DNA of 64,000 bases. Source: Phorcus lineatus. Lineage: Eukaryota > Mollusca > Gastropoda > Trochida > Trochidae. Below are positions 56,301 through 64,000 of this stretch, piece after piece; positions within the stretch are counted from its first letter, which is position 1; each line of letters starts with the position of its first letter. Where the stretch lies: positions 38,870,533 through 38,934,532 of the forward strand of contig OV121090.1 in the NCBI GenBank assembly GCA_921293015.1, in the 5' to 3' direction. The position numbers and the translations under genes were made by a program. Below the pieces are notes generated by a model, which ran no database searches, had not been told where the DNA came from, and was given only the letters and a program-made list of their open reading frames with translations.

Positions 56301-56732
56301 TGACGTCATGCAACAGCCGCGATAGCGAAGCGTTTTAGCTTCTCAATTCATATAGTTAGGGTCATTTACGGGTTTTGGGAAACATAATAAATAAAACATT
56401 TGACATTTCTCGTCGATTACCACGAATATCTCATCTCGTGAAGTAGAAAATCATATATTTACACTCATATATACACAATCATAAATTTCTACTTCACTTG
56501 ATGAGATATCCATGGTATTCGACGAGAAATGTCAAATATCCTCTATATCTCCCACAAGCGATATCTCCTGTGGAACACAGTTTTGGATGATAAATCAACA
56601 TGAATTGCCTCTTCACATTGCCTTGGATATAGTTTTGGCATGACAGTTCACGAAAGACTAATCTGGATACTTTTCTTTATTATTTCAGACAAGGATTATT
56701 ACTTGATTGTTATCAAGGCCTCGGAGAGCTGA
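53346..56732 (+). CDS. DYNLRB1: dynein light chain roadblock-type, first tandem copy
   Basis: Four exons (53346-53348, 54895-54970, 55308-55475, 56689-56732; phases 0, 1, 1) give 96 residues, the usual length of DYNLRB1/2. Exon 1 is the ATG alone. Landmarks are [20 protein letters not shown], the central [19 protein letters not shown] and [13 protein letters not shown], and the end [14 protein letters not shown]. Roadblock/LC7 light chains dimerise and bind the intermediate chains of cytoplasmic and axonemal dynein. The copy differs from the second gene at many positions, including the C-terminal tail, so the duplication is old. About 100 bases upstream of exon 2 lies a duplicate of the exon's first bases and acceptor, which could mislead the splicing machinery. 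The gene symbol refers to the family; 1 and 2 cannot be told apart. Confidence 0.95.
54469..54772 (-). repeat. tRNA-derived SINE, full length
   Basis: On the minus strand: G-rich start, A box TAGCGCAGTGGTTAGCACG, B box GGTTCGGATCC, a body and the distal GGTGTTTAAAGCCGCTTTCA end read on +. It lies in intron 1 of the first DYNLRB gene, just upstream of the duplicated exon start. It retains the segment with GCATCGGCTGGAACTAGCAA that the copy at 22238 lacks. Confidence 0.88.
54775..54815 (+). repeat. duplicated acceptor and start of DYNLRB exon 2
   Basis: From 54775 to about 54822 the sequence repeats 54874-54921 at an offset of exactly 99 bases, with three or so differences. It includes the splice acceptor (CTCTTACAG at 54795 against CTCTTACAG at 54894) and the codons for AEVEETIKR. 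Splicing to the upstream copy would add KQIYIY and a TGA, giving a 16-residue product. Confidence 0.9.
55740..56600. repeat. foldback-rich composite repeat in DYNLRB intron 3
   Basis: Contains a long inverted repeat (arms about 56398-56450 and 56487-56540, with ATTTGACATTTCTCGTCGA and CTTCAC/GTGAAGTAGAAA, loop about 35 bases). It also has pairs of TGATGTCA, TGACGTCA and ATGACGTCGTC-like motifs at 55990-56310 and shorter inverted pairs near 55790-55880 (TAATATATCAAC with GTTGATATATT). Outer boundaries are not clear; it is probably a decayed nonautonomous DNA element. Confidence 0.6.
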
Positions 56733-57024
56733 AGAATAATCTCATGAGTCAAAGACATTGTTTTGGTTTTTGGGAATATAATTTTATTCATATATATAAT
56801 ATGTGTATGCAAGCTTTCTGTAAAGTATATTGAAAATAAGTGCAGAATTTGCAAGGACCACGGTGCTGTGTATTTTATTATTATATCAATCATTTTCAAT
56901 ATATATTGCAATGGAGGGCAATCTGAAAGAACCCCATTTGAATTTATTAGTGCCCCTTTAATGTAATTAACAACTTGTTAACATTCCGTTGGCACTTTCC
57001 CTCCAACTAGACAATTACTATGAT

Positions 57025-57459
57025 TAGGGGTGACTATTGGCCTAATTTGACTATTGCGATAGCGATAGACTTGTGACCCACTATTGCAATTGCCATTGCG
57101 ATTTTTTTAGATCCAAACAAAAATGTATTTCAGCTGTGGTTACCAAAAATTTCATGAGGATAATCTGATTGATGAAACAGATTTCAGCAATCTTTTCCTG
57201 TTGCAACCAGGGTTCATAACTCTAAAAGAAAATTTCTCATCTTGAACATTACGAAATGAAATGAATTCAAATAAACATTCTTGAAATATTTAGAAAAGTG
57301 ACTAAGAATATAACTAATCCAGGATAAATTACATTTTCGATAGTATCAATAGTTTACTTTACTACTGATATATCAATAGTGTTTTGAGGCTCCCTATCTA
57401 TAGAGTACAAGGATGACTATTGCGATGCACTGATAGTTCAATATATTGTTACACCCCTA
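57025..57459. mobile_element. hAT-like MITE
   Basis: A 435-base element with inverted ends beginning TAGGGGTG, flanked by ACTATGAT (57017-57024) and ATTATGAT (57460-57467), an 8-base target duplication with one mismatch. The interior has CTATTGCGATAGCGATAG and similar simple inverted motifs and no transposase. Its end sequence also occurs alone at 39826. Confidence 0.78.
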
Positions 57460-57467
57460 ATTATGAT

Positions 57468-58800
57468 TGTTAAACCATGTGGGCATCAACTTCCCAACAG
57501 CATAACTTGCACCAGTCTCAGTCACTGACTAATTTAAGCCTTGCTGCATATTGTCTTTATTCTGAGACACATCTTTAGCGTAATGTCTGTGAAAATTATA
57601 CAATTCCATGCTTGTTATTCTTGATATGATTTGTTGTTTTTAAGAAATCTTACCTTCATTGACTGAGGTTATGGAATTTTCATGTGGTTTTAAAAGGAAC
57701 AATACTTTTACTGCAATCATGACTTTGAAGCTTAATTGCCATTTTGTTTGGTTCATGTGTTCTTACAGGGTGTGCTTTACATATTTGCTAAAGCCGGGTT
57801 AAGTCAAAGATTTATGTTTAAGCGTAATCTCTGCAGCTTATGTGGTGAAAAGGGTTCATTAAGTACTTGGCAATTGGGACTTAAATTCTTAATCTGCATA
57901 TCTGATTAATTTTTAAACATTGCTTTATCTTTTGAATGTTTGAATACAAATATTTTACCTCAGATTTGCTGCCAATACTCTTTGAAACTAATTAAGAATG
58001 TTATTCAGACACAATCTTTAAGAGATAAAATTCAGAAAGAGAGAGCAGTATTTTTGGTTAAAACCCAATTTTATTGCACATCACTGTTCTATTTTTTAAA
58101 CAGGATATTCAAAACAATCAATAAAAACAAACATGGGTAAGGGGTATTTTTCAATTAATGAATAGGCTAATTGCACAACCAGCATTATCACTTTTATAGT
58201 CCTTTCCACAAAAATGACCTGGTCATACTATCATATTTTCCTTATAATAAAACCAACATCGAGTATACCTTACTCCTACGTGAAGTGTGCAATACAGCCA
58301 CATAATGTGGTGTCTTCTTATTCATTATTTATTTCTCATACTTGTTAGTTGATTGATACTCTTACATTTATTATCATTTTAACTTTAGCTTTTGTCTTGT
58401 TGACAATTCCTACCTGAATAAAGACTTTATATTGCATGAATATCTTTTGTTATGTGTGAAAATTTGGAATAAGAAATGTCCCATAGCTGTCAAACCAAAA
58501 TATGACAAACAATTTTGTATAATAGACTTTAACTACAATTTGATTAATAACTAAAAATATGAGCATGTGATGCACAGTGATGTCCCCCTTCCAAACTTTT
58601 TATCCAACCTAATCATCTTATACCCACTTATACCAGGAACAATCCATACCAAACATATAATAAAAAGGTTAATATATTAGCAGCAATGAACTTGACATAA
58701 TAATGACTCGTGAAATATACAAGTTCAGTGGTGCACAAGAAAGAGTTTTATATATTTGTCAACTTCTTTATTGTAGGAAATGTGACATTTGATACTCACA
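57468..58800. other. spacer between the DYNLRB genes
   Basis: AT-rich. Holds a copy of the AGACTGGTGCA dispersed repeat, inverted, at 57505-57555. It also has two open stretches, 57940-58140 and 58360-58553, the latter without a Met and rich in Asn, Lys and Tyr. Neither resembles a known protein, and both may be remnants of a retroelement or chance. Confidence 0.4.
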
Positions 58801-59345
58801 CAGTCATCAAATATTAAAATTAGCATCTTCAGCCCCAAATATACACTAAGTTCAAATTGTTTCCATGGAAACCAAGTAAAATGAAAATTTTAGAATAACA
58901 AAAGCAGCAAAAGGCACCACCTAAGCAGCAGATCTAACCACATTTAGTAAAATAATACTCATTAGATTTTTAGATTTAGCTTGGAAAATTACCATACCCC
59001 CCATATGCATAAAGTTCAAATTGTTTCCATGGAAACCATATAAATATTGAAAAACTGAGTAACCAAAGTAGCAAAAGGCACAACTCCACCACTAGACCTA
59101 ACAACAAACCAAGTTTTGTAAAAAAAAACCTATTGTACGGTTTTTGAGATATGGCCTGGAAACGGACCCAACCCCCCATTTGCACTAAGGTCAAATTGTT
59201 TCCATGGAAACCAGAAAAAAACCAACAGAATAACCAAAATAGCAAAAGGCACCACACCACCACTAGACCTAACCATATACCAAGTTTCGTAAAAAAAAAA
59301 AAATTCAATGGTTTTTTAGATATGCTCCGGAAACAAAGCATTTCA
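58800..59345. repeat. three tandem units of about 165-175 bp around TTTCCATGGAAA
   Basis: The palindrome GTTTCCATGGAAAC starts at 58859, 59023 and 59198. Each unit also has AAAAGGCAC(C/A)AC, CTAGACCTAAC or a variant, ACCAAGTTT(T/C)GTAAAA, and a GAGATATGG/AGATATGC phrase in the same order. On the minus strand a 146-codon frame with hydrophobic stretches is open across two units. I judge it a repeat by-product since it tracks the unit and has no start context. Confidence 0.85.
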
Positions 59346-59429
59346 GAATTACGGAGTTTCAAATGAAATGTTAAATAAAAATATAGTAAGTCTGCTAAAA
59401 ACCCACACATATGCAATTGCCAAGCAGTT

Positions 59430-59685
59430 GCTCAAATGCTACATATTACCCTGGCGGAATTGTAATTTTGTTCCAAACAGAGCCCTTCACATGTACTCCT
59501 GTCATTTCACGTACCCATTTAAATTTAACAGCTGGGTGCAATGTGAATAAAGTGCCTTGCCCAGGGACACAATACAATATGAGACCCAGGTTACAATTAT
59601 GTTATGTCTATCTCTGGTTTTGAACCCGGACCTTTGGCAGGAGAGGCTAGCACGCTAACCATTACACAACTGTGCTCAATGTTCA
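59430..59685 (-). repeat. second tRNA-derived SINE family
   Basis: On the minus strand, a tRNA-like head (A box AGTTGTGTAATGGTTAGCG; B box GGGTTCAAAACC) is followed by a core. The core reads on + as AATAAAGTGCCTTGCCCAGG plus GACACAA, and before it ACCCATTTAAATTTAACAGC plus TGGGTG. That phrase is widespread in conserved-core SINEs of marine invertebrates (from memory). It differs from the GTTTAACGCCGC family in both head and body. Confidence 0.78.
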
Positions 59686-59740
59686 TGACTCAACGAGGTT
59701 GCATGATTATAAACAATACACCATGCAATGTTCTTTATCA

Positions 59741-59830
59741 CAGACAGTCTGATTAAAATCGACCGTGTTCCGAGGAATAAAAGTTTTTGAATATTAATTC
59801 TAGCGGGATTCGAACGTATGCTATTAGGGG
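59741..59830. repeat. left end of the CAGTCTGATT foldback family
   Basis: CAGTCTGATTAAAATCGACC, GTGTTCCGAGGAATAAAAG and CTAGCGGGATTCGAACG follow the arm of the element at 23781. No right arm is adjacent, so this is a solo end. Confidence 0.72.
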
Positions 59831-60298
59831 CTAAAGAGCAGACTGGTGCAGTGTACAACATTTATAATATCAAATGTAGCTTGTCTGCCTCTCTCACATA
59901 TAGGAAGACTTGTTACTCATCTGTGTAGAGAAGCGGATTTGTAGTATCAAATGAAATCAATTCATAATTGATGAAACGATGGGACATTTTATGGAGTTAG
60001 ACAAATATACGTTTACAACTTTAGAAATGACACATTTTACATCAGTTTTATTCAAAGTGTTCTCTGATTTCAGAATGAAATTTTAAAAAACTCAACTTGT
60101 TATTAAATATTTTACAACGATGTATTTCTCTTTAACAATATAAAATCACATTGATATTAATAATGGAATAAAGTATAATCAATGTCAGTAATCAATCTAC
60201 AGTTGGATGAATGTCCATAAACGTGAAATAATTAATCGTTTTGAGTTAACATTCACGGCTGTCTTCAGCTCATTAGACTACATTTATTATTTGGTGTT
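59831..60298. other. spacer before the second DYNLRB gene
   Basis: AT-rich; nothing recognised. Confidence 0.5.
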
Positions 60299-60339
60299 TT
60301 GTATTTAATAGAAACCCGTGTTTGTTATGATACGGTCCC

Positions 60340-60490
60340 TTGTAAACGCGGCTTAGTGTCACGTGACTATCTGAATAACTTCGACGGTTTCCGGGGAACT
60401 CGTCACTTCAACGGAAGCGTTCAGCAGGTTGTGTTGCGACTTGTCAACAGAGGGCAGCTTCACCTAGCAACGAACACCTAGCTCAAAATC
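60340..60490 (+). promoter_or_regulatory. promoter and 5' UTR of the second DYNLRB gene
   Basis: The E-box CACGTG at 60360-60365 is followed at 60387 by GTTTCCGG and then CGGAAGCG, echoing the order seen before the first copy. The 60-codon frame ending just before the ATG has no recognisable protein content and is read as leader sequence. Confidence 0.55.
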
Positions 60491-63175
60491 ATGGTGAGTT
60501 ACTCTACATTTACACCTGGAATTATCTTTTAATCTATGATTCTCAAAGATCTAATGTTTTAGTTAAGAAATAATCGATCTGCAAATATTATATATTTTGT
60601 AAGGACTAAGAGGAAATTATTTGTTGGTTTGAGTAGTTGTAATTTCCGGGAATCTGGAAAAAACCCACAGCGAATCTACGGTTAACGTGCACCAATTTAC
60701 AACCTCTAAACCATATGATAATTTGATATAAATAATATATATTTACATTTTCCTTCGGTATATTGATTTCTAAGATTGAAGGATAACTTACAGTATTTAA
60801 ACCTAATGTACAAAAAGTTACAAAGGAGATAATTCATGTTTTTCTGCAGTTACCTCTGATATCTTAATTAGTTCAACAATGTTATCATATACTTAAAGAA
60901 TATTTTTCCGATGTGAAACAATGTATCATTTTGAAGTCTAAAGCTCTTCACTAACCAGCTTATCATATGAGTAACTCATGTTATAAATTTCTTTATTCTA
61001 CCACTAAAATCCTACATTTTCTCTAATCAGGTTACGAAATTAAACAGAAGAGTATTTAGGTGAAATAATCTGGAATATATCATTAATCGTTTTAAAAAAA
61101 TTAAAATTTCTAAAAATTTTGTGAACCTGTTGGAAACCTAAGATTATCCCATAATTAACAATGTGCCTTGTAATATTCTGTTAAAATGGTCCTTGAGAGG
61201 GTCCTTGAGATATAATTTTTTTAAAAACTCTGTACGTCACCTCCTTTTGTTCCCGCAGAGGTAACTCAAGTCTAATTTGCACTTAACTAACTAGTTAAGT
61301 AATGGCCCTGTTACAAAATACACTTAAATTTTATGCCAAGTTGAATCTGCCATTGAAATTTGGTCCTTTAATAATTGTGTTTCATGAAATGATAAGAACA
61401 AGTGTTTAACTTGTTACAGGCTGAAGTAGAAGAAACGTTGAAACGTATCCAGGCACATCGTGGAGTGCAGGGGATCATTGTTGTCAACCATGACGGTGAG
61501 TCCTCTTATTCCTCAGTCCCTCTTACTCACAGAGCCACATTATGTTGTGTTTCTGTGGGTCTAGATTAGTTAGTAATACAATTCAAGTCTAATGCTTTTG
61601 GAATCTAATGATACAATATACACATATTACAATGCATGAAAAAGTAACGCTAAATTTACTGTAAAAAATATAGTTATGATGACAAATAACACTACTTTGT
61701 ATCAGCACAGCTCTAAAAATTGTGTTATTAAGAAGTTCACTATGAGGTAGTCCAAAGATTCAAAAATATAATGATAACCTCATAATTGATCATACAAGTG
61801 GCATACAATTCTGAAGTTTAATATTGTCCAGAAAATATTGGTGTTCTCTTAATTGATTACTGTATTGTTTATTGACTGTCTAGCTAAGAATAACAATTGG
61901 TGCTATCTGTCACCTAGACCATAAAACATTACTAAAGAAATACAGTTAGATTTGACACTTTTCAGTATTGATATATTACTCAAATAATTGATTATATTGC
62001 AGGTATCCCAATCAGAACAACGCTAGACAACTCCACAACAGTTCAGTATGCCAGTCTTGTTCATAGTTTGACAACCAAAGCCAAGAGTTGTGTACGTGAT
62101 ATCGACCCCACAAATGAGCTGCAGTTCTTCAGAATGCGAACGAAAAAAACTGAGATAATGGTGGCTCCAGGTAAATAACTCATATCTGAAATATCATTCT
62201 TTCCAAACAGGAAAATAATGTTTGTTGCAAATCTAGGATGGATTGTAACAGATAGTTTAGGAATGAATAACCTTTATTGGGAGAGAATTTTTAAAGTAGG
62301 TTATGTAAAAATTGACAATGTTACATGGAATAAAAGTTTAAAAAAATATTTTTTCTCTACTTGAATACAAACTTGGTCATTGGTTCCTCTCCACACGGTC
62401 TGACAAAAGCACATATAGGCACATGTTCTGTTAAAAGTTTAGTGCTAGTCATAAAGCAGACCAATCACGTCATCCCATTTAAAATGTAGGATGATGGTTA
62501 TCATGTAGAACAAATTTCCCCTAGCAACTGATGCCTGAAATGCTCTTTGCAAGATACCTTGTGATTGACTAACAGAATTTTTGTCAGAACCATGTGCTAA
62601 TCAGCCTGTTGTTAGACCCATGTGCAAGTTTTACCTGGTATAGACAATAATTTGAATTTTTTATTCCTCGATATTAATCAGACTGCACAAAACTGGAGCA
62701 CACATTAATCCCTAGCTCAAATAGAGTGTTGCATACACAAGTAATTGTTTTGACTTTATATCGGGCATGCAGTTTACTTATTTCTCTTGCTCTCCCTTTT
62801 CTAATACAAAACCACCCTCATTTCATATAATTAAGAAGACACACTCGTTATGGCAATTTACGTTTTGAGTCTCAGAAGGGTTGTAGATAAGGGTGAACCT
62901 GTCTGTGTAATGGGTAATCTTTAAAATATACTCATTCATGATATATCAATGTTCTGTTTTTGTTTTGCAAGCATTATAAAGAAGATGACTATCCTTAAAC
63001 ATGTCCTCCTTTAACTCATCAGCTTCTAGAATGCCTTTCACAGGAGGCAGGATTTGTGAGCTTACAATGTTTTGATACTGTGATAAATAAAATATTTAAA
63101 AAAACTAATCAACTGAAATTCTTTCTTCCAGAAAAGGACTATCTTCTGATTGTCATCCAGGTACCGGAATGTTGA
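60491..63175 (+). CDS. DYNLRB1: dynein light chain roadblock-type, second tandem copy
   Basis: Exons 60491-60493, 61420-61495, 62003-62170 and 63132-63175 have the same lengths (3, 76, 168 and 44 bases) and phases (0, 1, 1) as the first copy, giving 96 residues. It begins [20 protein letters not shown], has [18 protein letters not shown] and [20 protein letters not shown], and ends [14 protein letters not shown]. By eye it is closer than the first copy to vertebrate DYNLRB1 ([18 protein letters not shown]), so it may be the more conserved member, with the first copy having drifted. The two lie head to tail about 3.8 kb apart. Confidence 0.95.
62385..62690. repeat. CAGTCTGATT foldback family, core and right end
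   Basis: In intron 3 of the second DYNLRB gene. CTCCACACGGTCTGA, AACCAATCACGTCATC-like and CTTGTGATTGACTAAC phrases, then TTTTATTCCTCGATATTAAT and CAGACTG, line up with the core and right arm of the element at 23781-24210. The left arm is missing. Confidence 0.75.
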
Positions 63176-64000
63176 ATATTGTACATCTGTACGATTGGAC
63201 AAGTTACATATAATGGCCCTTCTCAACATCTTCATAAATCATAGCATTGTTGAAAATAAAATGGTCTCCAATTTCAAAATTTATTTGAGTCAAATTCTTT
63301 ACACATTATTGTTATTGAAATCTATTGCCATTGGTCTTGTAAAGGATGTATGGAAAGGATAATTTTATGGCATGTGGTTTGTTTTTGGAGAATTTACAAA
63401 ATGTAATCGAAGTTACCTCCCTTTATTCATTCTTCACTGTGTCAAAAAAGAAAATGGTCTTAGACAAGTCTCTATTGACTTGAAAACTAGTAACAAGATT
63501 GTATTAAAAGTGAGTTAAAGATGGTTTGAAAAAATAATATCTTTAAGATGTCAAACAGTTGACAGTTTGACAATTAGAAAACAAGTACTTGTGAAATTTA
63601 AGAATGAGATCTCTATGAGATTGTAATTTATTAATAATTGTTGCATTATGTAGCATTATGTAGCTTTAAAGTGTCACAGAAGAGTAACTATTCTACAATA
63701 TTTACTTCATGATTACATATTGTTCTGATATAAATCATTGCCCATTTAGCTTAAAAAACAGATTAGGTCATGTTTGTGGACTTCCACTTAATTTATTTCA
63801 ACTGATATTCATGAATTGTCACATCAAGAGACTTTGTATATTGTATATACCTATTCTTTTCAAATAAAACTTGAAAATATCTTTCTTGACTTGTTTTTAC
63901 TGAATGATTCAGGTGACTTTGAAATGACGACTGAACAACCATACTAGACTCAGTGTCAGCCAGTGACTATATTTTTTAGGTCAATATCTTATTATCCTGT
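63176..64000 (+). other. 3' UTR of the second DYNLRB gene and spacer
   Basis: AT-rich sequence after the stop. An ATAAAATGG near 63259 and AAATAAAAC near 63863 could act in polyadenylation. No other exon appears before the window ends. Confidence 0.45.

Noticed and set aside
58976-59416. 146-codon hydrophobic frame on the minus strand
   Set aside because: Follows the 165-175 bp tandem units; unlikely to be a membrane protein gene.
60299-60481. 60-codon frame just upstream of the second DYNLRB gene
   Set aside because: Lies in the promoter and leader; no recognisable protein.

Overview
This is animal (metazoan) nuclear DNA: AT-rich, with spliced genes, long introns and many short interspersed elements and MITE-like repeats. 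The gene content is plainly bilaterian. The repeats include a tRNA-derived SINE with a TTTAACGCCGC core and tandem units around TTTCCATGGAAAC, which I associate with molluscs, so a mollusc is the best guess. That is an inference; no species-specific gene is present.

Five genes are supported at exon level. (1) A KCTD1/KCTD15-type BTB gene on + (coding exons 8259-8425 and 17423-18068; probable 5' leader exon ending at 6119). (2) SNRPB, the spliceosomal Sm protein B/B', on - (start codon at 41059, last exon 25989-26026), with an 11.5-kb last intron. (3) A small single-pass membrane protein with Sel1-like repeats on + (44682-48337). (4, 5) Two tandem roadblock-type dynein light chain genes (DYNLRB) on + (53346-56732 and 60491-63175), with identical intron phases, identical length (96 residues) and similar promoter cores. 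In the last SNRPB intron, on the opposite strand, lies a decayed multi-exon tyrosine-recombinase gene of the Crypton/DUF3504 type (about 32164-35294).

Layout: 1-5.9 kb is gene-poor and holds a SINE remnant, two small MITEs and a 0.5-kb higher-order minisatellite. 5.9-18.1 kb is the KCTD gene. 18-25.6 kb is repeat-rich: TTAA-flanked elements, a SINE with a 32-base C run, a foldback element and a LINE 3' fragment. 25.7-41.1 kb is SNRPB with the nested recombinase pseudogene, palindromes and a 28-bp minisatellite. 41.2-44.6 kb is intergenic with a palindrome array. 44.6-50 kb is the Sel1-like gene with a 0.93-kb MITE-like element in intron 1. 50.4-52.6 kb holds two minisatellites. 53.3-63.2 kb is the dynein light chain pair.

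The genes do not form a pathway: a transcriptional regulator, a splicing factor, a membrane protein and a motor subunit pair are simply neighbours. No clearly new biological system is visible. The most useful leads are the alternative C-terminus of SNRPB, the duplicated decoy exon start in the first dynein light chain gene, the relocated SUMO-like motif and possible uORF in the KCTD gene, and the recombinase pseudogene.
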